From: Litsea cubeba
Lineage: Eukaryota > Streptophyta > Magnoliopsida > Laurales > Lauraceae
Reading direction: 5' to 3'
DNA length: 64,000 nucleotides
NCBI GenBank assembly: GCA_012931725.1
Contig: CM022953.1
Coordinates: forward strand, 60,520,321-60,584,320
Shown: piece by piece, positions 30,322 to 40,273 of the stretch
How positions within the stretch are numbered: position 1 is the stretch's first letter
How the letters are laid out: the number at the start of each line of letters is the position of its first letter
The notes under the pieces: model-generated
Databases searched by the model: none
The model's input: the letters and a program-made list of their open reading frames with translations, nothing else
What the model was told of the DNA's origin: nothing
Translations under genes and position numbers: made by a program

Positions 30322-30328
30322 TATAAAA
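30322..30328 (+). promoter_or_regulatory. TATA box of the antisense PMD-like gene
   Basis: TATAAAA lies 123 bases before the ATG at 30451, in a pyrimidine-rich context, with a CT-rich leader between. It is conserved, reversed, in E0 (442-447) and A (13228-13233). It faces away from the 3' LTR and opposite to the retrotransposon's own transcription. Confidence 0.65.
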
Positions 30329-30450
30329 GCAAGGAGAAGGTTGGATCTCTTGCTCTTATTACTTTCTTTTGCAATAATCTCAAGAGGGCTTCAAGATCAA
30401 GAGTTCTTCTTCTTCAAGATCTACAAGACTTTTCTTCTTCTTCTCCATCA

Positions 30451-33400
30451 ATGGCTTCAAGTAAGTTCTCCTTTTTTTTTCAAGAAAACTCCATTGTAGG
30501 AAAAATAAAGTTCTTTTTTTTTGTTTCTTTTTCTTTTTTTCTTTTTTTTTTCTTTCACGTGTTTGCTTCTTCTTTTTTTCACACGTTTTCTCTTTTTTTT
30601 TGTTTTTTTTTTTTTTGCTTTCTTTTCTTTTTCTTTTTTTTTGTATTGTTTTTTTTTGTTGTTTGTGGGCCGTACGGACAGATCCGTACGGATCTGGCCG
30701 TACGGCCACGTGGCCTGTGGGCCAGCCCCTTTCTTTTTTTTTCTCTTCTTTTTTTTTTGTTTTCTTTCCCCTCTTTTTTTTGAGAAAGTTTCTTTTCTTT
30801 TCTTTTTTTTTTCTTTTCTTTCTCCTTTTTCTTTTGAGAAAGTTTCTTTTCTTTTCTTTTTTTTTTCTTTTTCTTTCTCCTTTTTCTTTTGAGAAAGTTT
30901 CTTTTCTTTTCTTTTTTTTTCTTTTTCTTTCTCCTTTTTCTTTTGAGAAAGTTTCTTTTTTTTTTTTTTGCTCATCATGATAATGCCCCTCTTTTTTGGC
31001 AAACCTAGATGTTCATGCATGCATTCAATTGTAAATTAAATTTGTAGCATGATGTGATAGCATACCTGAAAGTTTTCGCAAATTTGGGAATTTGGAGCTC
31101 GCAGTGATGTTGAGCCCTTCCTGATTTTGTGGAGACTTTGAGGTTTCGAAAGTTTGGAGTTTCGGAGCTCGCAGCGATGTTGCCCATCTTCAAGCTTTCT
31201 ATTTCTTTCGGGATAGTTCCTTTTCTTCGGAATTGCCCCGTCATCATGTCAAAATTTCGCCAGATTTTTTTTTTAGCGAGATTCTGTCATTTTGATGTTT
31301 GATCTTTTTCTTTTCCATCCTTTTCAGGTGGTTCCTCCAGAGCGAACAAGGGTAAAGAGCCTGCTACAAGCGTACCTCGTCGATCTTCTAGATCTTCTAA
31401 TCCGGCCATTCAGCAGGCTTTTGAGAAGGTCCAGTATGTTGAGAGAAATCTGGAAGAGTGCGACTCCCTCAACAGAGATGAGATGAGGCAGCGACTGATC
31501 GCTCTCAAGGGAGAGGAATTTTATAAGATCATGGTAAGCAGTCGTCCATGGGTGATGGAAGATCGGAGCGTTTTGCCTAAGCCTACCTTCTTCTTTGGTG
31601 ATGCAGTCCCTGATGACATGACATACCAGAGGAGATGTTTTCAGTTTTCTTTTACAGCAGATGGTGAGAAGAAGACTGTTGCTACCCCGGTCGACGTTTG
31701 ATCGCACCGTCTCGATTCTGAGCCTTGCCCCCACGTGCCCTAAGAGGGAAGATCCTCCAAGTTGGGTGAGAAGGACAAATGTAATCAAGACCGGGTTTTT
31801 TGTTGGCGGTTCTCCTGGATATACGGAGAGGTCGCCTGTTGACATGGACCTGTTGATGCCATCTAGCAGCTACCAGGGCTCTGATTATCCGTCGGTCGAC
31901 TTGAGACCGGTGGGCCTTGGTATTTTCAGTGGTGACGGCAGCAATTGGATCAAGCCTTTTCGACTTCGAGGTCGTTTCAATGCTGACTCCGAATGGAAGT
32001 CGTGGACTGATCGCGTCCTGCTGATTGGTGGCGCCGTTTTGAAGGAAGCCGGGATTTTTGATGCGGTCCGCGCCTTTAGGGAGACCGTGATCTTTTCCGA
32101 CGAGGCCTTCATGGCTATGCTGGAGTCATTCCTCCCACAAACCAATACTTTCGTTGTGACGAATGGTGAGATTGGTTTTTCTTTGAAGGAGCTGAGCACC
32201 ATTACTGGATTGCCCATCCTCGGCAAACTCTATGAGGAGTTTATGCCGATTGACAGCGTCCTCGAGGGGCAGTCTGAGGAGTTCAGGCTTCTATACTTTC
32301 AGCTCGTCGCCTTCTATGATTTTTTGAAGGAGAAGGGGGGTTTGAAAGTTAGATCCAGCAGTTGGAAGAGTTTTAGCTCTTCATTCCCCAACTTTTTTGA
32401 TAGCAGGGAGTCTTCTGATAGCGTGACCCAAGAAGCCGGAGCTCAGGATCCAAGTTCGAAGAAGATCTTGGCCATGCAAGAAGAGTTGAGAGATTTCTGT
32501 GCAAGTACAAACGCCATATGTCCTGACATTGCACTGCGGAGAGATCTCGCTGTTTACCTCACTTATTGGCTTGGTGAGGCTGTTTTTGCTGGAGGAGATG
32601 GAACGCACATCAGGCCGCATTGTATTTTTCCAGCTTGTCAGATGGCGTTTGGAGAGCAGCTTGCTTTGGTGCCAGCTCTTTACTCCTACTTGTGTACCGA
32701 ACTGCAGGCTGCTGCTTTTTTGGTTCGGCTTGGGCTTCCCATGAATAGGGTATTTTCAGCCCATATCTTTTATTCGTGGTATGTATACCACTGTCCTGGC
32801 TTCCATCGGCTGGGTGCTGCACAGGATGATGATCCTCTGATGATTCGACTGGCTAAGGGCAAAGCCGTGTCCGAATCACTTTTGTTTGCCCGCATGAGGA
32901 TCCGACGGTTCAGGGACGTCGAGATGGGGCAGTCTTCAGTGAAGCTTTCTCCGGAGTTGCGGAAGAAGGCTTTTGATTTTGGTGCCTCCCGAGACTCTAC
33001 CAGGGCGGGGTCGGGAAGGCATTATTCCTTGACAAATGCAGAGAGAGAGTGGCTTTTCAGCATACATGTCGGCACGATGGTGTACCGCAGACATCTTTTC
33101 GTCGACATCCAGCCGTATGTACCCTCTCGATTTGCTTTGCAGCTGGGCTTTTCTCAAGGCGTTGTTGGAGCGCCTTCAAGCATGGTGAAGCGCTTTGGAG
33201 GTTTACAGGACGGGAGAAATGCATGGGCTTTCTATAGTGCTAAAGACACTACAGCCATGATTTCTTATCCTGTGTTGCTGACTTCCCGGACTGCCGGCTT
33301 TGCGAAGTGGTTCGCGGAGAGCTTTTCGGCATATCGGGGGCTTTCCAAGAAGGAGCTTGATGTGAAGCTGGCATCTAGAAAGGGCCTTGGAAAGTCGGAT

Positions 33401-35244
33401 GGCGTCCGGCGAGAGGAAGTTTGGGCCTTCCTTTCTGGAGAGAAGCACAAGATAGGCTTTCTCGGTGACCAGGGCGTCATTGGTTCTGAAGCTGTTCGAG
33501 AAATACCTGATGAGGCTTTGGAGCAGCTAGAACAGGAGGAAGTCGAACTTGGCGCTTGGATGCAAGCGGCACAGAGGGAAGCTTCCGTGGAGTCTACTGG
33601 CAAGAGTAGACCATCCAGTGAGGAGTCAAGTGGGAAACCTGACTCTGACAGTGGGGCAGGTTCCTCTAAGAAGCGAGCCCGCCGGGGTAAGAGGGGGAGG
33701 AGTCATCATCGCAGCAAGGAGCAGCATGAGGACTCTCCTGACTTGGAAGTTCCTCTTACTATCGATGAGGATGTGCCAGTGGATGCTGACGAGCCTCCAG
33801 AGAAGAGAAGCCGAGAAGAAGAGACCGTTGGTGAAGGTATGATTCTTCCTTTTTCTCTTTCCATTTCTTTTCATGGGATTTTTTCCATGTTCTGATTTGC
33901 TTCTTGTTTTCTGCTTTTCTTCTTTTTTTTTTTTAGCAGAGGAAGACTTGGTGATGCCTGAGGTCCCAACCGATGAGGTGGTGATGGATCCTGTCGAGGC
34001 ACCTGAAGAAGAACCGAGGGACTTTGGAGTAGATCCAGAATCTCCAATTGGTACGACTTCTTTTGCTCTTTTTTTTTTTTTTGAGTTTGTGACTTGGTTT
34101 GCTAACACATTTTTTTTGTTAGCTGACTTGCCACAGGGTTCTGATGACTTTGAACCATCGATGGACGCAAATGTTGATGATGCTTTCGATGAGTTCATGG
34201 AGGAAGAGAGTGTTCCGCCAGTCGTCGAAGAAGGTATTTTATAGTAATAACCCTGATAATGATTTTCAAACAGGATTATATTCATACCTTTTTGTGTTTC
34301 TTTGGCAGGTTTTGAAGTGACAGAGTAGGGTCCGTCGCTTCCAGAGCAAGGGATGCCAGAGGTTAATCCAGAGGTAGAGACTCCTGGGACCGGTTCTGAC
34401 AATGTTGAGGAGATTCCTCGCGCTGAGATTCCTTCTCGAGCAGGAGCAGCTTCAACTGGAAAGAGTTCTTTTGTTACTCTTTCAACAGATGATGACATGA
34501 GCAGCCGACCAACGGAGTTGGGCGAATCTTCAGCTGGGCCATCTCTTCTTTTTGCGAAGAAGGTGGTGGTGCGAGTTCTGAGCTCTTGGATTGAGACTCT
34601 CTTTTCTGGGCACTTGGAAGCCGGATTTAGCATGATCCAGCATGTGCGTGAGATTCTCGGTGATGCTGAAGAGGCTGGTCTGGATGTCACAGATGCCAGG
34701 GCGATCGTTAATAGGATCATTGAGCTGGGGTGACAAGTGGTTTGAGACCATGGGTTTTCCTGACGATCAGTTCTTCAAGGAGATGTTCTTGGACCCTGCG
34801 GATAAGGCTCAATCTGACCTGGATGAGGCTACAGAAAGCAAGAAGCAGGCAGTCCGAGAGAGGAACTTAGAAGAGATAACCATCATTAGGCTGACACATG
34901 ACCTTAACGTCCTTGATAGGGAGGTCGATGAGGCCAGGAAACGTCTTGAGCATCTGCAGGCACAAGTCGCTGCCAAGTGGACTGAAATAACAGAGGCTCG
35001 TGAAATGGAGACTGCTCTGATTCATCGAGTTGCGGATGCCAATCGAGTTCTCAAAAGGAAGTCTGATGAGAACAAACAATGGAAAACCGCTCGAGGGAAG
35101 CTTCCCAGTGCAAAAGAAGGGTTACAGCCCACCCCAGCATCTCATGGCAGGTTCCTGAAGAAGCGTGCCTTGGAATCCTTGACGGATGAGGCCAAAAGTT
35201 TGCTTAAGGAGCTGAACTCTTGGCTGGAGACCATTTTTGATTGA
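30451..35244 (+). CDS. Antisense intron-containing gene in copy M: PMD-like protein with coiled-coil C-terminus
   Basis: The proposed exons are 30451-30460, 31328-31533, 31658-33836, 33937-34050, 34123-34233 and 34309-35244. All introns are GT-AG and every junction keeps the frame. Exon 3 has a plant-mobile-domain-like core (about 31960-32840: DEAFMAMLESFLPQTNTF, FSLKELSTITGLPI, CQMAFGEQLALVPALYSYLC, SWYVYHCPGFHRL). A basic KKRARRGKRGRSHHRSK stretch near 33670 could be a nuclear signal. Exons 4-6 are acidic, then a coiled coil (about 34795-35100) ends the protein. Damage: TAG at 34326-34328 and a frameshift near 34731. Intron 2 (31534-31657) is itself open in frame, so a retained segment plus a frameshift near 31690 is an alternative. 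PMD proteins act in gene silencing and occur in transposons; the role here is unknown. Confidence 0.65.
30461..31327 (+). other. Intron 1 of the antisense gene
   Basis: The donor is GTAAGTTCTC and the acceptor is TCCTTTTCAG before GTGGTTCC. It is very T-rich and contains a palindrome cluster with a CACGTG core (30680-30715) and four tandem units of about 57 bases containing GAGAAAGTTTCTTTTC (30780-30975). A second CACGTG lies near 30556. Confidence 0.6.
30680..30715. repeat. Three abutting palindromes in intron 1
   Basis: AGATCCGTACGGATCT (30680-30695), GGCCGTACGGCC (30696-30707) and GGCCACGTGGCC (30704-30715) form a continuous GC-rich block inside poly-T sequence. The last contains a G-box, CACGTG. 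E0 has the same block reversed (about 70-125). Confidence 0.8.
31658..33836 (+). CDS. Main exon of the antisense gene (PMD-like domain)
   Basis: This is the longest uninterrupted coding part, about 726 codons, and the only long opposite-strand ORF in the element. Reading stays open to 33895 through the following intron donor (GTATGA at 33837), which is why an unspliced reading gives a spurious tail. The reverse strand of this region has only short frames. The domain call rests on the spaced hydrophobic and aromatic pattern typical of the plant mobile domain and is made by eye. Confidence 0.7.
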
Positions 35245-35284
35245 GCTCCTGTATACAGAAACCATCCTTCTTTCTTTTTTTTTT

Positions 35285-35725
35285 TTGGTACCACTTGTAT
35301 TTTTTTGGTACTTTTTTTTTTAGTGCTTGTGAACACTTTCTTTTTTTTTTTTGGTACCACATGTATTTTTTTTGGTACTCTTTTTTTGTAGTGCTTGTGA
35401 ACACTTTCTTTTTTTTTGGTACCACATGTATTTTTTTTGGTACTCTTTTTTTTTTGTTATCCCTACGCTCACTTGAATCTTTTTGTGATAAAAGTAATTG
35501 CTAAATGGGATGCTCTTTTTTTTTGTTATCCCTACGCTCACTTGAATCTTTTTGTGATAAAAGTAATTGCTAAATGGGATGCTCTTTTTTTTTTGTTATC
35601 CCTACGCTCACTTGAATCTTTTTGTGATAAAAGTAATTGCTAAATGGGATGCTCTTTTTTTTTTGTTATCCCTACGCTCACTTGAATCTTTTTGTAATAA
35701 AAGTAATTGCTAAATGAGATTTGAT
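35285..35725. repeat. Two tandem arrays beyond the antisense gene's stop (copy M)
   Basis: Three units with GGTACCACATGTATTTTT and GTGCTTGTGAACACTTTC (about 35285-35455) are followed by four units with GTTATCCCTACGCTCACTTG (about 35455-35725), each about 66 bases. Copy A has two of the second type (12852-12975) and one partial of the first. Confidence 0.75.
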
Positions 35726-35766
35726 CAAAAGGTTGTCATTTTGTGAAAATCTTTTGTCAAGTGATT

Positions 35767-36135
35767 GTTTTGGCATGAAAGCCAGGTTTTTGTTTGTGGC
35801 ATGGAAGCCAATTTTGGCATGAGAGCCAGCTTTTCTTGTGGCATTGATAGCCGAGTTTTTTTTTTGTGGCATCTATAGCCAGTTTTGGTGGCATTGATAG
35901 CCGGTTTTGTTTTGGTGGCATTGATAGCCGGTTTGTTTTGTGGCATCTATAGCCGGTTTTTGGTGGCATTGATAGCCTGTTTTGTTTTGGTGGCATTGAT
36001 AGCCGTTTTTTTTTTTTTTTGAAATCCAAGTTTTTTTGTTTGTGGCATTGATAGCCGGTTTTGTTTTAGTGGCATTGATAGCCGGTTTGTGGCATTTATA
36101 GCCTGTTTTGATGGCATTTATAGCCTGTTTTGATT
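35767..36135. repeat. GGCATTGATAGCC tandem repeats (copy M)
   Basis: This is the reverse-strand counterpart of the GGCTATCAATGCC array in copy A (12439-12795), with a similar number of units. Confidence 0.75.
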
Positions 36136-36148
36136 TCAAAAAAAAAAT

Positions 36149-36422
36149 GCAAGTATCGACTAAAAGTCGCCTCCCTGCTGAATGTTCTTGCAAGTATCGA
36201 TGGAATGTCGTATCCTTGCTCATTCGGTTGCGAGTATCGATGGAATGTCGCATCCTCGCGGATTTGGGTGCAAGTATCGATGGAATGTCGCATCCTTGCT
36301 TTTCAAAAATTTTGGTTTTGCGGGTACTGACTTGATGTCGCTTCCCTGCGATTTTGGAAGTGTCGAACGTGGTTCGCTTGCTTCCGATTTGTGCGAGTAT
36401 CGACTAAGCGTCGCTTCCTCGC
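36149..36422. repeat. 30-nt hairpin array, copy M (seven units)
   Basis: Units at 36149-36178, 36190-36219, 36230-36259, 36270-36299, 36320-36349, 36356-36385 and 36393-36422 use arms GCAAG/CTTGC-like, GCGAG/CTCGC and GGAAG/CTTCC. Compared with copy A, the three central units are missing, and one M unit looks like a fusion of A's third and sixth. Confidence 0.8.
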
Positions 36423-36782
36423 GGTTTTTTGAAAAACCATTTTTTTTTGTTTAAAGACACGAGGGTCATAAGTTTTGACCTAAAACCATTTGGCGGTAAA
36501 GGCAGGGTGGACTATGGTGGAAATCCCTAAATCCGGATTTTGTTTCAAACCATGAATTTTGGGTTCAAGGGTTGAAAATTTTGGTCAAGTTAGGGAAAGG
36601 TTCCTAAACTTGGATATTTTTTTTTTGAACAATGAAACGATGAAAGTAAACATTGTTTTGGATTTCTAGAAATTTCAACATTTGATATGAAAATTCTAAA
36701 AAAAAGGGTGGGTTTAGCGAGCGTGTACCTGGAAACCGGCTTTGGCCGTGCAGGCATTGCTCTTACCCAGTTGGGTAAGTCT

Positions 36783-37605
36783 TCAAGGGTAGTACCGCTT
36801 TAAGAACTTGCCGTTGATAGGCAGCATACATCTGTCACCTTCCATGTTTAGGAGTGCGTATGCACCATTAGAGAAAACCTTGTCGATGACGTAGGGTCCC
36901 TCCCATTTTGGCTCAAATTTGCCTTTGGACTTGTGAGCGAAGACCATTGGTATTTTTACCGCAAGAACCAAGTCACTCTTTTTGTAGGCGCGTTGTCTGA
37001 CCTTTTTATCGAAAGATCCTGCCATACGTGCTTGGTAAAGTTCAATGCTTTGTTGAGCTTCGAGCCGTCTCTCATCGAGATTGTCCAGCTCATGGAGTCG
37101 CAATTTGACATTGCTTTCTTGAGTCATGTCATTTTGCAAGGATACCCTCAAGGAAGGAATTTGTACTTCCAAGGGCACGACAGCTTCGCATCCATAGACC
37201 AAGGAGAATGGTGTGCTATGGGTTGGTCCTCGAACGGTGGTTCGATAGGCCCACAAAGCTTCGGACATTTTGTCGCTCCAGTCTCTTTTGTGTAGAGACC
37301 ATTTTTTTGAGGATTTTGCAGAGTGTCTTGTTGAAAGCTTCTGCTAACCCGTTTGCTGCCGGATTGTATGGAGTCGAAGGACAGCTTTGGATTTTGTATT
37401 TGTCGCAGAACCTGTAGAATCGATGATCCCGGAACTGTGGTCCGTTATCATGAACGAATCTTTTGGGTATGCCGAAACGACAAATGATGTTGGTGCGTAG
37501 GAACTGAAGGACTGATGAGGTCTTCATTTCGTTAAACGCAAATGCTTCTGACCACTTGGAGAAATAATCCGTAGCGGCGAAGATGAAGCGATGACCTTTG
37601 CTTGA
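36783..37605 (-). pseudogene. Integrase C-terminal two-thirds, copy M
   Basis: The catalytic core from HRFIFAATDYFSKW to the GPY/F module and the terminal KFLKRYYP are present. The HHCC region and first catalytic Asp are lost by the deletion at about 37609. Loss of two bases near 37295 breaks the frame (frames 37818-37216 and 37268-36783). It cannot be functional. Confidence 0.8.
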
Positions 37606-37609
37606 AGGG

Positions 37610-40273
37610 GGAGATGATGAAGGGAGTTTGCATGCTCTCTTCAGATTTACCGGATGGTTTATTTTCTTCCGGTGATTGTTGAGGAGCTTTGCCTTTATCT
37701 TTCTGGAGATTTTCGGCAAAGGATGCTGTGTGCTTTTCCTTTTCTTCTTTTTCACCTTCATACATCTGTGAGTCTGCGAAGTGGACTTCTTTACCTTTGA
37801 AGGGTTTTCTGTCCGCAAAGACTCGATGTATCATGCCGTCGTCGCCAACAAACTTGATGCATTGATGTAGAGTTGAAGGGACAACACCATTCTCATGGAT
37901 CCAAGGGCGTCCGAGAAGGATGTTGTAGCATGAAGGGGTCTTTATTGCATACACTGTGACCTCAGAGATAAGATCACCGATCTGCAACTTGAACCTGATT
38001 TTACCGATAGGCCTTTGAGTACTCCCATCGTATCCAAAGATAGATACAGATGTGTGGCTCAGTTTGCTGGGTGGGATGCCCAACTCTTCAAGAGCCGATG
38101 TGGAGATGAGGTTGAGTGCAGAACCTGGGTCGATCTGAACTCTATGCATAGGCATTTCCTTGATATACCCTGTGAAGTACAGGGGTCGGTTATGCCTGGT
38201 TTCGCCAAGTAGGAGGTCGTCCTTTGTAAAGGCGGTGGTTGCACTGGCTGCTTTTTTAACCGAGAGGCATTCAATGCATGATCCCTCAGTTTTCTTCTTT
38301 TCTCCCTTTGAGGAGGCTTCTGAGTTTTTGACCCGGTAATCCATTTCAATTTGGAGGACTTGCGGGGCATGTTTGTCGACATCCTCATTCAGCTTTTGTA
38401 ATTCCGAAATGAGATTATCATGAGTGTGCGGAGACATTCGCAACAAATCTAGGATGTGTAGACGTGCAGGTATGTGCTTGAAATGTTCAATCAAGTCATA
38501 CTTGAAAGCCTCCTTAGGGCCTGCATGTTCATCATTGTTGCCACTAGGGGCGCTTACAACATCTTTTCCCGAAGGATTTACATATGTAAAGGAAGATTGG
38601 TTGTAATTTTTATGGTAGTCCCGGCCAGAGCGGGTGCCTCTACCAATTTCGAGAGCTTCTTGAGAAGGGTCTTCGTTTGGAAGATTGTCTTCAGGATCAA
38701 GAGGCTGTCGTTTTTCATTTGCTGAGGATGTATCAGCAGCAGAGTTACCATCCTCAGTGATTGTGTTGCATGGAGCATTTTCCGGGAACAAGTCCTGAAC
38801 AGCATCCAGCAATCTTTCTTCTTCGTTGATTAATTCATCGTCCCAAGCATCAATGGCTGGGAATTCTTCAGTCAGGAAGGGTGTGAACTTTGAAGTCATA
38901 GTCTCAGGAGAAGAAACCTGAGAGGGTGTCATCTCAGTGAAAGTCACGTGAGATGAGGTGGCTCCAGAAGATATATTGCTAGACGTCGCCGGAGTGTAAG
39001 TGCTCTCATCAGACGATGCTTCGGAAGAGCTATAATCCCGAATTATCACATTACAAGAAGCTCTGACGGGAGACGTTGCCTGATCGGAGTCAGACTCATC
39101 CTCGGATGTGAGAGGATCGTCTATCCAGCAATTTTCTCCATTTTCAGGAGTTAAGGGAGGATGTACCTGGTGGTCTTCAGGGACTTCAGGCTCTGGATTG
39201 CGAGGAGGCTCGTTGACGCGTTCTTGCTCTTGTTCTAGAGCGAGTCGCTGCAAGATCCTTGCATATTCTTCATGATCAGGCATGGGAGCCGGATCTTCTT
39301 CTTCATCATCTCTTTGTGGCTCAACATTGTTGACTTCCACTGGAGTAATGAGAGGTGCTGGGTCAGCAGCATTTTCTTGTACAGCTTCTTGGTCTTCTTC
39401 ATCATCAGACCAGGATCCTTGTGGCTGTAAGGGGTTATACCAGATTACTGGCATAAGATGAGACTCAGGAACCCATTCCTCATCGGAGAGATATTCTCCT
39501 GTTTCAAGGGACTCCTCCCACTCATCTGTGTAGTTGGATTCGAATCCATCATCGGTGTCACTGGATTCGTATCCATCAATGGAGAATCCAACTACCGAAT
39601 TGCAGGAGTATGATGCCTCCTGTATGGCTTCTTTGAATTGAGGTGGCATGAAATCACTGAGAGTGAATTTCCTTACCCCCTTTGAAGTCTCTGGAAGGGA
39701 TGTTTTTGTTACCTCCAGTGAAGCGGTAGAGGAAGCCTCTGCCTTTTCTTTGACCTCTAGTTTTGGCTTGGTCTTCTCTTGCCGTTTGAGCTTGAGGAGA
39801 TGTTTCCTAGCCTGCCTTCGCTGTTGAGCTGTAGGCTTTGTTTTCACGACCTCCCAATCTTCATCTTCCAGGAGATCGGGATGTACCCATATCGGTTGTC
39901 CGTCTGGTGTCGGGTAAGGAACCAGTTCCTCGGATGCTTCGATTGAGTTTATCACCTTGAAGGAAGTAGTGATCTTCTTCTTCGGTGATTTTGATGTTTG
40001 TCCACATGTCACCATATTGACGGAGGCAGACCCATAGTTTTTGTCAAAGGTGATGACTCCGTTTTTCCACATCTCATTTATTTTCTCTCTCACAACGAAG
40101 CATTGATTGAGAGGATGCGAGATCATCTGGTGGTATGGACAGTACCGAGGATCGTTGGTTTTGCCAACATCACCCGGTCTTTTTGGTTCAGGCAAGGTGA
40201 GCTTGCCATTTGCCACAAGAGCCCCGAAGATTTCATCAACATCTTCATCAACGGGTATTTCTTCTCTACTCAT
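37610..40273 (-). CDS. Gag C-terminus and protease, copy M (intact frame)
   Basis: This long frame carries the zinc-knuckle-like CPYHQMISH motif, the acidic spacer and the aspartic protease (QIDPGSALNLI, NILLGRPW), uninterrupted where A and C have frameshifts. It shows that gag and protease share one frame in this family. It ends out of frame in integrase after the deletion. The N-terminal residues at 40273-40262 are artefacts of a one-base deletion near 40256. Confidence 0.75.

Noticed and set aside
30457..31020. Lysine/glutamate-rich minus ORF and phenylalanine-rich plus ORFs at 30451-30980
   Set aside because: They are translations of poly-A/poly-T repeats in the antisense gene's intron 1. 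No domain, and the repeats explain the frames.
33626..34720. 364-codon minus-strand ORF opposite exons 3-6 of the antisense gene
   Set aside because: Ser/Thr-rich shadow frame that crosses proposed introns. The plus strand has matching splice signals, domain pattern and coiled coil.
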